The notes: generated by a model not told the origin, from the letters alone. Counted from the first letter of the stretch, positions 9,479 through 18,799 are shown. The stretch is DNA of 31,476 bases from Gnetum montanum (GCA_015680685.1 MNCI01035706.1:307010-338485), one strand, 5' to 3'. A program made the numbers and translations.

Positions 9479-10407
9479 TCTGGTTGTTAGAACGCGATGC
9501 ATTGTCGGTTCGGGCCCTGCTGCAGCAGCGTGGATTGCTAGACAATGACACTTGTCCTGCATGCAGTGCAGCTACTGAAACGACACAACATTTCACACGT
9601 AAATGCCCCTGCATGCCCGACACGTGGTGCATGGCCGCGATGCCCCCCCTGAGGCACCTCACGGGTGACTCTTGGGCCACACTACTTCTATGGGTAGCGT
9701 GGAAGGCAAGGAATAACACTATTTTCCAGCAGCAGCAGCACCCCCCTTTGCACCGACTGGTTCTGCAAGCCATTACCAAGTGGAAGGAAATCAAGATAAC
9801 AATGGGAGTCACGCCCATGTTTGAGCCAGACTGCGCCACCTTCCAGGAGGATGAGGCACTCTGGTAGGTGGTGGTCCAATGCGGCTGGGCTGACCCTTTG
9901 CAGCGGCTGGTCAGGGATTCTAATCTGGCAGATGATACATTCTTCTCAAATTGGGTAAACAATCATACCTATTTCCAAGGGCGGGAGATCTAGATTATAG
10001 AATCAACGATTGCCAGCTGTCTGGGGGCTCCCATTGAGGGAGAAATCATTTTTCCCTCTACCCACGGCCTCCAGGACGCTGAACTTTTCTTCAATGGGCC
10101 CGTTCCCAAGACTAAGAGCAGACAGGTGCCCAGATCCTCCTTGCCCCACCTATGGGCCTGTGGTGTAGATCTGGTGGATAGATTCTTCATCCAGTCTAGC
10201 AATAGGTCTAAGCTATAGGGCTTGCACTTCACCTTCCTCTGTTGCGTCAAGTTGGGCTGCCCGGTCAACCTCCCCTCCTTTTTTAAGGCAACCCTTAGCC
10301 TCAAACATCGAGGCTGCCACTCAGGATTAATCTTGGCACTATGGCGGGGGGCAGTAGGGGGGGGAAACACCCATTATCGTCTACCCCCCCACGGGTGGGC
10401 TCCCTGA
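9479..10407 (+). pseudogene. LINE copy C zf-RVT plus unrecognised C-terminal domain
   Basis: One reading frame runs from about 9484 to a TGA at 10405-10407, interrupted only by three TAG codons (9868, 9991, 10216). The first part is a zf-RVT domain: LERDALSVRALLQQRGLLDN, then CPAC, then HFTRKC, then LLLWVAWKARNNTIFQ. The second part (9991-10407) is unfamiliar. It holds IIESTIASCLGAPIEGEIIF, FFNGPVPKTKSRQVPRSSLP, DLVDRFFIQSSNRSKL, then VNLPSFFKATLSLKHRGC and LILALWRG. I see no RNase H motifs. Copies B and D conserve the second part, so it belongs to the element. At 10216 the TAG corresponds to CAG in copy D. Confidence 0.75.
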
Positions 10408-10535
10408 CGCACCCCCTAGGTCACATGCTGATACAGCAGTGCTTGGACTGGGGGGTGATTGCCCCCCCTGGGGCTCTAGCGCTGCACAGAGTTGGAGAAC
10501 CCCGCGGGAGCATTGCCCCCCCCCTTAAATGCTAG

Positions 10536-11137
10536 AACACTTCGGCTTCCCCCCTAGAGACCTCCAGCCAGGGAAACTGGAACGAAGAGCTTCTAAAGAG
10601 GGCAGCGGACGAAGCCCGGGAAGTAGAGAGGAAGGAATGGGAAGCAAAATGGAATGAAGCCTTCACCCAAGCTCACACCGACCTAGAAGCTCAGTTTACT
10701 GAGCGAGAACAGGAACGGTGGGACAACAGAACCTCATGGTAGAGGATGCCAAGACCCGCCTCATTGAAAAAATCAGGGCCCAAGTGAGGGAGAAGTTGAC
10801 CCAAGAGAAAGAAGCCTGGAGACAGTAGCAGCAAGCGAAGCATGACCGACCATAGGAGAAGGAGGAACAGAGGCAGCGACAGCTGGACTGCGCTCTTGGC
10901 ATCAGTTGCGAAAGCTCATGGGCTGACCTCAGACGATACATCCACCAAACTCCAACGTGCTGCCACCCCAATGCTGGAGCTTCCCAAGTGGACAGAAGTA
11001 GACGGGAGGCAGCCATGCAGGGCATCCAGAAGGTGGCTAGTTTTATGGATACAGAGGATCATCGGAACACACTTGATATCCTCCACGAGCTGGAGCACCC
11101 CGACTGTACCTACCGACAGCTGCCAACGAACCCTTAA
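10536..11137 (+). pseudogene. LINE copy C coiled-coil ORF (ORF3-like), decayed
   Basis: After the TGA of the upstream frame a different frame encodes NTSASPLETSSQGNWNEELL and then EWEAKWNEAFTQAHTDLEAQ. This is a long Ala/Glu/Arg/Gln-rich segment likely to form a coiled coil (10581-10900). A one-base loss near 10718 relative to copy D changes the frame. The C-terminal block reads WADLRRYIHQTPTCCHPNAG, then AAMQGIQKVASFMDTEDHRN and TLDILHELEHPDCTYRQL, ending TNP and TAA at 11135-11137. Copy D ends at the same codon. Upstream, an ATG at 10341 lies in this frame but copy D has GTG there, so the true start is unsure. I recognise no family. A structural or RNA-binding accessory role is only a guess. 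Confidence 0.65.
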
Positions 11138-11579
11138 GAGGTAGGCAGGCCCTCGGTGGAGGGGGACGCTTGCTCCCCCTTCAGCAGTTTTTGATGCCCT
11201 CTGGTCTCCTTTGATCATCTGGTTCTTCTCACGGGGGTGCGGTCCCCCAGTCTTTTTTGTTGTGCTCTTGTGGGGGGGCACCCCCCCCCTAATCTGAATG
11301 TTACTTTGGAGGGTGGGGGGCATCCCCCCTCCCTCGGTTGGGGGGGTGCTTCCCCCCCTTCCCTTGTTTGGGGGGGTGTCCCCTCTGCTGTTTCCTGCGG
11401 TCCTGGGGAATGTCCCCGCCCCCCTCTTTTTTTTGCTTGTTGCTATTTAGCCATGTGAAAGATGTATGGAGTAATCGGCCCCCCCCCCCCTTGCTTGGAT
11501 GGGCCATTTCTGATGACCCAATTGTAATCTCTTGTAACATATTTTGCATTTATTAGTTATAACATCCTGAATACTTTCT
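11138..11579 (+). other. 3' UTR of LINE copy C with G-run/C-run units
   Basis: After the conserved TAA the sequence is GC-rich. Between 11270 and 11420 it repeats units made of a run of 6-7 G, a few bases, then 6-7 C, for example GGGGGGGTGCTTCCCCCCC near 11340. The 3' end, TTATAACATCCTGAATACTT, is shared with copy D. The G runs could form quadruplexes or G-C hairpins. Confidence 0.7.
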
Positions 11580-11589
11580 CAAAAAAAAA
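11580..11589 (+). other. Poly(A) tail of LINE copy C
   Basis: A run of nine or ten A follows the conserved 3' end and leads straight into the right target duplication. Confidence 0.75.
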
Positions 11590-11596
11590 TAGCCAA
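11588..11596 (+). repeat. Candidate target-site duplication, right, of LINE copy C
   Basis: AATAGCCAA is identical to 8358-8366. The first two A could equally belong to the poly(A) tail, leaving at least seven unique matching bases. Confidence 0.65.
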
Positions 11597-12530
11597 AATA
11601 TGTTAAGCTAAAGCCCAAACAAGGTTTATGCAAGGTTTTCTAAAGGTTACTAGAGGTAGGTGAAGATAAATAAGGTGAAACAAAGGCTAAATAAGGTCAA
11701 ACGAAGGCCAAATGATGGTAGAATAGAATCAAATGAAGGCTAAATTATGATCAAATGATGATTAAGCATCATTAAATAAGGTTTAGTAAGACTTAAACAT
11801 GATAAACAAAGGTCATATGGGATAGGATAACGTAGATGGGGTGAACCAAGAGGCTAATTGTCATGGCAAAAAGCAACATGATAGCTAAACAATATCAAAT
11901 GGGATCAAATGAAGCCCAAATGACAACTTAACAACGATCAAGCACCTCCAAAAGATTTTAAACAAGGCTTGAACATAGCCAAATAAGGTAATAAATGTCA
12001 AAATAAAGTGAACAAGGTAGACCCAAGGTCCACTAACACGGAATATACCTAAAGGATAGCCAAATAATGACAATTGATGTTACATGAGACTTAAATAATG
12101 GTCAAATCACATCAAATGATGTTCTAAAGAGTAAAACAAGGGCACAATGATGTATGATGAAGTAAATCGTTGTCAAACCTAGTTCTCTAAGATCAAATGA
12201 TGCCAAATGATAGAGACATTGATGGATTAAAGCCAAATGATGTTAAGATGAAAATATAAAGTCAAATAACATCAAATGATAGGGCAACGAAGGTCAATAA
12301 TGCATACCAAGTTTAAATCATGTTAGAACACTATAAAATAAGGTCAAATAGATCAAGGTAGAAAACATATGGTAGAACATGATCAATATTTATCAATCAA
12401 GGTTAGATTTTACCAGTTTTAGGCCTTATTAGGCCATGGTATAGGTCTATAAGGTTGAAAAGTGAGTTTGGTCATTTTGTGAGGTTGTTTGAAGGCTGTT
12501 TGAAGTTTAAATTGAGATCTTTTCTTATGA
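11597..12530. other. AT-rich, cryptically repetitive spacer
   Basis: No gene is seen. From about 11640 to 12370 variants of the word AAGGTCAAATGATG recur irregularly (AAGGCCAAATGATGG, GATCAAATGATG, CATCAAATGATG), giving cryptic simplicity without a fixed period. At 12412-12440 a segment reads CCAGTTTTAGGCC, related to the tandem array at 16856-16991. Confidence 0.5.
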
Positions 12531-14270
12531 CTACATTGGGCCTAGCTAGGACTACATTGGCCAACATAGTTGGGATAGGACCCAATGTAGTTGGTGATAG
12601 TAGATGATTTTCCAAGTTTTTTATTGCCAATTTTGAATTCTTGATGGTTTGTATGACTAGCGTAGTGGACTGGGATTAAAGATTGATGAGTTTTGACATT
12701 ATTTTAATCCTTGGAAAGCTATAAATGATGCAAATACTAGTGACTACATTGGGACTACGCTGTCTAGCATAGTCCCAACATAGATGCATGGGAAAAGTAG
12801 GTTTCTAGGATGTCATAGTTGATATTGATGTTCCATTAGCTTCCTAGGGCAGCACAAGGTCTGGTAAAGACTGAATAGGCCATTTGGAAGTCAAAATAAG
12901 GTACTAAAAGTGAATTTTTGGTACTTACACCTCATCACTACGTTGGCCAACATAGTTGAGGGTTTCTCTAGTGTAGTTAAGCCAAAATCTAGGATTTCCA
13001 TGGTCAAACAAGACCAAACTATAGCTCGCTTTAGGATTTTAGGGTTCTAGGCTTCCTGAATCAAGTTTTTGATCATTTTGAGTGTTGTTGTGTTGGTTAA
13101 ATCACCTTGGGTGGGGACTATGTTGGCTAGTATAGTCCCAGGCCTACCTCAACATAGATGAATGAAATTTGGCATTCCATGATCAAAACAAGGTGAAATT
13201 ATCATTGGGAAATGTTGAGAAATGTTCTAGATGTCTTAAGTCAAATCTTAGGTCATTTGAGATGACAAGATACTAATTACATTAATTCTCAATCATGACT
13301 ACATTGGGACTATGTTAGGTAGTGTAGTCATGGCTTGCTCTAGCATAATAAGATGTGAATCTTATCTTTCAATGGATTTCTATAGTCAATAAACTAAGTT
13401 CTTAGGTTCCTAGGGTTACTGGTATCCCTAGTTAGGGTTTTGACTCAAGATGGTTGATTCTAAAGGTTGTTTAGGCATTGAAATGATCATTTTCCATTTG
13501 GACTATGCTAGTTAGCATAGTTGAGGTTGGTCTCAGTGTAGATGAGGGAAACATAACACTTCCATGGTCAAAACAAGGTGGAATTGTAGTTGGGTAAGGC
13601 CAAAACAAGGTTCTAGGTTTTCAACTTAGGTTCTAGGCTATCTAGAGTGTCAAATCACTAGTGAAATCATCCTATGACCACAACTACATTGGGACTATAG
13701 TGGCCAACATAGTTCAAGCTTGCTCTAGCAAAGTCACAAGATGAGTTTTGAATTTTGGTGAAATTTCATTGTCGATCGACTAGGTTTCTAAGTTCTTAGA
13801 TCACTAGTATTTGAAACAAGGGTTTCAAGCTAGAGATGATTAGTTTTGATGGTTGTTTTGGTTCTAGAGTGATTGGTTTCCTTGCATTTTAGGCTTATTA
13901 GAGACTTTAGGATTCAAAGTGTGTCATTGTGGAGGCTGTTTTTGGTTGTTGGTATTCATTCCTTGCTCAACTATTCTAGGAATACACTAGCTAGCATAGT
14001 TAAGGTAGTCCATGCAAGGAAAATGATTTTTGATGCTTTTTGACTAATTTTGTGGAATTTTGTAGTTAACGGAGGTTTTGGTTAGGGTTTGATGCATGAT
14101 TTGATAATTTTGGAACAAATCAAGAGTTCGGTTAATTGTAGAAGATATTATCCCATTTTTTTTATGTTGGCTAGCGTAGTTACTATAAGTAGTAGGTTTT
14201 AGTATGAGTTTTGGCCTTCCTTGGTGTCTAGTTTCTTTCAATGCCAACACCTAGTTTCCCACTTTGGGCA
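12531..14270. repeat. Degenerate ~190-bp tandem repeat array
   Basis: Units open with variants of GACTACATTGGGACTATG and then a GCTAGCATAGT-like half. Unit starts lie near 12531, 12740, 12930, 13115, 13288, 13498, 13683, about 13970 and 14160, so most spacings are 173-210 bases, with one longer gap. Units 13115 and 13498 also share CATGRTCAAAACAAGGTGRA about 75 bases in. Units 13288 and 13683 share CTTGCTCTAGCA and, later, a CTAAGTTCTTAG stretch. Divergence is high, so the array is old. It has no coding potential. Whether it is a satellite or part of a long LTR cannot be told here. Confidence 0.6.
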
Positions 14271-15230
14271 TAATATTTTATGGCATGTATGGATAGTTGG
14301 ATAGTTTTTTTTTATAGTATTTGAGGTTTGAAATCTATTGTAAGGTTTTTGGATGCTTAAACCCTAGCATAGTTACCATGGAAAACCTGAAAATCCAAGT
14401 GTTCTAGGATTTCCATTGGCTTGTTGGTGAGGCATCTAGTGGGCCCCACCCTAAGTTTGAATTTTTAAATGAACTAATTTCCCACTCACCTAGCATAGTC
14501 CCAATTTCTAATTGCTATCATGAAGTTAAGTGAGACTTGAATAAGAATTTTGGAAAACCATGGTTTTGTTAGTGGGTGCATAAGTTTGGGATTGGTTTCC
14601 AAATTACAATTTTGCACAAATCATAATTATCTTACCACTCTTAACCTATAACACCTAGCACTAGAACTCTAATATTGTTCTTGCCTCAACCACATCTATT
14701 TCTAGCATAGTCTAGCCATTCCACCCCAAGGAGTAGGCATAGTTGCAACAGGAGGCTCTAGAAGTGTGAAGGTTTTGTCAATTTCAATGTTACTTGTTCA
14801 AGATGTCAAAGAATAGGGCTGAACTAAGAAGAATCTAGCCTTGGAGGATACTGACACTATTTCTAAAGATCTCTCCAACGTACCATAGCCCTTGATTGAT
14901 GAAGGTTATTTTTCCATCACTCCCAAGTACACAACCTCTAACCATTTTGTAAGAAGTTTTGCTAGATTTTGGGCATTTTTGTTTGTGTAGTTTTGTGTAT
15001 TTGTTAAAATTGAATTTCATGAAATTCATACATTAGATTCAATTTGTGTTCATGAAGTTTCAATATTACTTGGATTTTGGGGTTGTTCTACATTGTGTTA
15101 TAAATTTTGTTTTAATCAATTCTATGTGTTTTTTGCTCTTTTTCCTCCCAAAAGCAATGCCACTTTTGAATTTCTTTTGTATGAAAATGGATTATAAATT
15201 TTAATTTTTATGGCTATAGGGTTTTTGCAT
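14271..15230. other. AT-rich spacer with one possible exon-like stretch
   Basis: This is mostly non-coding, with scattered CTAGCATAGT words (14370, 14482, 14700) like those of the array before it. Between about 14829 and 15000 the plus strand has an open stretch (TKKNLALEDTDTISKDLSNV, a TAG, then DEGYFSITPKYTTSNHFVRS). It is protein-like in composition but matches nothing I know. Confidence 0.3.
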
Positions 15231-15670
15231 ACTATTTTTCTTCTAACTAGTCTTTGAATCACTGAATTTTAACCTACAGTTGATTTTCTACGAACTTTTC
15301 TGTAAGTTAGTGTATAGTGGGTTTCTAGTTTTTTGGCTATTTTTCATGTTACTTTGGTATTTTTTCATACCAAAAAATTAATAAATTTTTGTGTTTTCAA
15401 GTTTTGGTTTTTAGTTTATCATTTAATAGTTCAAATAACTATAAAATCATTGAATTTGGATCTACAATTAGTTTTCTGTGAATTTTTTCATAAGCTAGTA
15501 CAAAGTAAGATTTTTGGCTTTCACTGTCTTTTTTTTTTCATGTTACTTTTGCATTATTTTTTCTCCAAAAAAAAGGTTAAGAATTTTTTATATTTTTAGG
15601 TTGTGGGTTTTTAGTTTGGGGCTTAATAGTTCAAATGGCTATGGAATCACTGAATTTGGATCAATTTTTT
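15231..15670. repeat. T-rich tandem repeat, about 190-200 bp period
   Basis: The word GAATCACTGAATTT and its flanks recur with the final C of GAATC at 15260, 15448 and 15648, that is spacings of 188 and 200 bases. Shared flanks include AGTTCAAATRRCTAT ahead of the word and TTTTCATGTTACTTT about 85-95 bases after it. The third unit is truncated. Confidence 0.6.
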
Positions 15671-16855
15671 TAGCCAATGTCCTAGGTTCCTAGGCATTCT
15701 CTAAGGTGTTGGGGAGGATTTGGAACTACTATTATTGGTTTAAAAGAATTTTTTTATATTTTTGATTAGTGATCCGTTATGCTCATTCTCTCTAGTTTCA
15801 TTTTATTGTGCAATTTTTATTTGAATTTGGTTATGGTTTTAGATTTTTGTAAAAAAAAAAATTCCAAGCTTGGGACTACAATATAGATTCCCAAATTTGT
15901 TGAATTTCATGTATACTCAATTTCCAAGTTCTAAATTATCATTTTTGTTCTTGTGTAAACTACCTTGTACAGTTGCAATTTTGATTATGAAAACTACAAA
16001 TCTCCTTGGTTGTACGAGCAACATTGGTGTACTTTTTGCATTTTCATTGTGGTGTTTAAAGGTTCTTAAGGTTATTTACATGTTGGATTTTAGTTTTCAA
16101 CAATCACCCGAATTTTTTTTTCAAAATTTTTAGCTAGCTTTTCTAGAGTTTTTACTATGGATAATTTCACTATTAGCTAGGATTTTTAGCAAAATTTTGT
16201 AAAATTCAAATTTTTGTTTTTGTGATTGTTGTTATAGGTACAAGATAGTTTTTATGGTTTTCATATTTTTACATAAAAACCTTTAGTATTTTATGTACAT
16301 TCCACCATAAAAATGCTATCTATTGTTAGTATGCTACCTGGTTTTACTTGGTCTTTCATGAAAGTTGTTCATAGATTTGCTTTAGTTCTAAGTGGTTAAA
16401 ACTAAATATTTGGTTTCACATTATGTTGATTATTGATTAAACTTATGTTATTGGGGCATAGGTACTAGGTGACACTGGTGGCCCTAGTGGTGAAGATGGA
16501 AGTACTCCTCAACCTCCTCTAGGAGCTGCTTACTACCATCATTTGGTTATTGTCTTTGGTTATCTCTACTTGTTATGATGTTGATCATGTTATGATGATG
16601 TTGTGGCTAGAGTTAGTCATGGATGTTTGAGAGATAGTTAATTATTTTACATATTTTTTAAACCTCTTTCATGCTATGTAACAAAAATTTAGACTATTAT
16701 TATTTTTAAATTTTAATTTTGTTAATATTTTTTGATGCTTAATGTTTTATTCATGTTATATGTTTTACGTTTTCATTCATGTTATAAGGCTATATTAGTT
16801 AAATAAGTAAAATCACTATAATGTAAAATAGGTTGTAAATGGTGATAAGAGGTTT
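15671..16855. other. AT-rich spacer
   Basis: No gene can be supported. One short plus-strand run (16462-16578, GDTGGPSGEDGSTPQPPLGA to a TGA) follows a TTGGGGCATAG that looks like a 3' splice site. Nearby, TTCATGTTATA occurs twice (16750-16790). Confidence 0.3.
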
Positions 16856-16991
16856 GCCAGTTTTAGGCCATGGTAGGCCATGCACTATTTGCCACTTTTA
16901 GGCCATGGCAGGGCATGCGTTATTTGGCTAGTTTTAGGCCATGGTAGATCCTAGGTTTTGCCAATTTTAGGCATGGTGGACCCTACATTTT
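16856..16991 (+). repeat. Tandem repeat, four units of 32-36 bp
   Basis: The units start at 16856, 16891, 16927 and 16960 and follow GCCAGTTTTAGGCCATGGTA, then GGCCATGC and an ATTT spacer. Units 1 and 2 are the most alike; units 3 and 4 have drifted. A single related unit occurs at 12412. Confidence 0.85.
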
Positions 16992-17270
16992 GGAAAGGAA
17001 AATTTTTTATCATGTTTTTACATTTTAAAATTTTTATGAATTTTTAGGTTTTAATGTTTTTATGGTATTTTCATGCTTCATATTTAATATAAAAGGCATA
17101 AAAAGTAAATTGTAAATGAAAACAAATCTTAGGCTATGCATGAAGTAAGGCCAAATAATGTAAAACAAAGTAAAGCAAAAATGGTGTATGCCAATAATAT
17201 TTAAATTAGACTAAGAAGCCTATAAGAAAATAAGGCTACATGGTTATAGGTGCAAGGATGATCAAATTGG
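16992..17270. other. AT-rich spacer
   Basis: No gene is seen. It contains words such as AAGGCCAAATAATG that echo the repetitive spacer at 11640-12370. It would be the 3' non-coding part of the minus-strand gypsy element. Confidence 0.35.
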
Positions 17271-17282
17271 ATGGGGAATACA

Positions 17283-17639
17283 TTAATTGTGCAAGTGCTT
17301 CCTAATCTTTGCAAGATTAGGAAATGTGTATGGCCTAATTTGCACAATCTTGTATTCTCCATTTTCTTCCCTAACCATGTTGAAGGGAAGCTCTTCCCAT
17401 GGTGTGTTCATGAACCCATTGTTGTCAATTTTGGCCTCTCTTGCTCTATCAAGCTTCTCGACCACGTGGTTAATAGTAGGAGCTTCTTTTTGAAACTCCA
17501 CTTCAGATTCTTATCCCATGTTGATGTTGTTAATCACCAAAGGAACCACACTATTGTCATGGATGATTATTTCACCTCTTTCATAAGGTAGGTAAACTTC
17601 TTGGCGGATGGGAGAGGAAATAGCTCATAATTGAGCTCG
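17283..17639 (-). pseudogene. Gypsy protease-to-RT spacer region, decayed
   Basis: This follows the protease domain in the minus direction. The recognisable open part is 17501-17283 (EFQKEAPTINHVVEKLDRAR, then NTPWEELPFNMVREENGEYK). It carries the charged linker expected after a gypsy protease, and ends at a stop before any RT motif. A GEIIIHDNSVVPLV segment sits near 17570. Confidence 0.5.
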
Positions 17640-17891
17640 CTAAGGCCTCCATAAGATAAGATTGAACCTTGGTGTCTCTTCCACCACCAAGAAGTTGGAT
17701 GTTGTAAAAAATTGTTCCCCTACCACACAGTCTAACAAAATGAAGCCTTTTATAGCCACCCAAGATCCATTGAAGGATTTAAGGGTAGATTTTGAAGTGT
17801 ATTGCATGTGCTCCATTAGGCTTAAACATTTGATAATGGTATAGGGTATTACGTTAGTTGCCACTCCATCATCAAAATGCACCCTATGCAT
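17640..17891 (-). pseudogene. Gypsy aspartic protease (retropepsin-like)
   Basis: The minus-strand stretch reads RVHFDDGVATNVIPYTIIKC, matching the active-site pattern V-D-[DSN]-G-A-x-x-N-x-[IL]-P of plant gypsy proteases, with DDG as in several lineages. It then has LKSFNGSWVAIKGFILLDCV, VGEQFFTTSNFLVVEETPRF and NLILWRP. The NLILWRP corresponds to the usual YNLILGRPWL, with G replaced by W. The domain is about 80 residues, normal for a retropepsin. It would cleave Gag-Pol. The replaced glycine and flanking stops suggest that it is not functional. Confidence 0.75.
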
Positions 17892-18059
17892 TTTGTATTG
17901 TCATACTCTTATGGTTATAAATAGGGAAGTTTTGGTTGTCTCACAATCCGGGGGGTTGATTTTGTTTCTTCCTTTAGTCAGGGAGGTAACCACTACATAG
18001 ATGGACTACTCACTAATGAGAATAGAAGTTAACATCTTTACTAGCACCTTAAAATGAGA

Positions 18060-18799
18060 AATGAAGGTTATGAACAAGTCAAACAGGCTAAGAGATGTGT
18101 TTTTTTTTTTTTTTTTTTTTTGCTTTAGAGACTATTTGACCTACTCCATGGCATTAAGGAAGTCCTTGTCGTTGGTTTTCAATTTCTCATTCTTGTTATT
18201 CTTAACTTTCTTCATGCATCCTAGGATGTGAACTTTGTGTTTCAATTGTTGTGGCTTGGTCTCTTTCCCTTTCCCTTATTCTTTAGTCTCCTATGGTTAA
18301 TTGGTTGAAGCAGCCTAAGTATTAGAGCTCATTAGGATAGATGAGATGGGAGTAGGCTTCGATAGACCTACTTTCTTCCATGCCCTAGCTTGCTTGTTGT
18401 CTTTGTTTTGAGGCCTTAATATGAGCTTCTTGCATTGTATACTTGATGATTTTTTGTTGTGGTTGTTTGATTGGGAAGAAGTTCTTGTGTTGGCTACCAC
18501 AGGGGGACATTGTTTAGTTGTTGTAATGGTTAGTTTGGTTTCAATGGGAGGGGGTACCCTAATGACAAAATAATCCTTGGGAGGCATAGGTGATGGTATG
18601 CTTATAACAAAAGGGGACCTTGAGCTAGTTCAAGTTGAAGGGCCTCTATCGTTGTAAGGAGATGTGCAAATCACAAATGGCTCTTGTGCAGGTCTAGAGC
18701 TATTAGTCACATTGAATGTTGCTATAGTGTATGGGTTATTATTGGAATTCAATGGATCCTTGTAGACCTACAAGGATTGGTTTTGTGATCTAACTAGGT
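18060..18799 (-). pseudogene. Gypsy gag C-terminal linker, basic and low-complexity
   Basis: The minus strand, partly open at 18587-18315, encodes MPPKDYFVIRVPPPIETKLT, then TTKQCPPVVAN and a Ser/Asn/Lys-rich stretch with KKSSSIQCKK. It joins the Cys/His segment to the protease and has the look of the variable linker of gypsy gag. A pure 22-base T run at 18100-18121 (lysine codons on the minus strand) lies near its end, and stops follow. Confidence 0.5.
18100..18121 (+). repeat. Mononucleotide T run (22 bp)
   Basis: This is an uninterrupted T22 in the relic of gypsy gag. On the coding strand it is A22, which would expand or slip readily, and length variation in assemblies is likely. Confidence 0.95.

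Larger units (their letters stand above)
8367..11587 (+). mobile_element. LINE copy C: 5'-truncated non-LTR retrotransposon
   Basis: A 3.2-kb plus-strand insertion starts inside RT motif A. It continues through the RT C-terminus, zf-RVT, an unrecognised domain, a coiled-coil ORF and a G/C-tract 3' UTR, and ends in a short poly(A). A 9-base duplication (AATAGCCAA) flanks it. Truncation, poly(A) and target duplication together are the marks of target-primed reverse transcription. It is close to copy D, which lies in opposite orientation at 25305-31476. Scattered stops and single-base indels show that it is inactive. Confidence 0.85.

Noticed and set aside
9459-9962. Minus-strand open frame of 167 codons
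   Set aside because: It is antisense to the zf-RVT region of LINE copy C and reflects its GC-rich codon pattern.
10341-10407. ATG at 10341 as the start of the coiled-coil ORF, overlapping the upstream frame
   Set aside because: Copy D has GTG at the matching place, and the ATG in copy C could come from a G-to-A change. The start is left open.
15333-15599. Plus-strand open frame of 88 codons rich in Phe and Leu
   Set aside because: It falls in a T-rich tandem repeat. The apparent membrane-like composition is a by-product of T runs.
17299-17323. Perfect 11-bp inverted repeat (TTCCTAATCTT, 3-base loop)
   Set aside because: It has no following T run on either strand and lies inside the minus-strand gypsy coding relic (FPNLAKIRKH), so a regulatory role is not supported.
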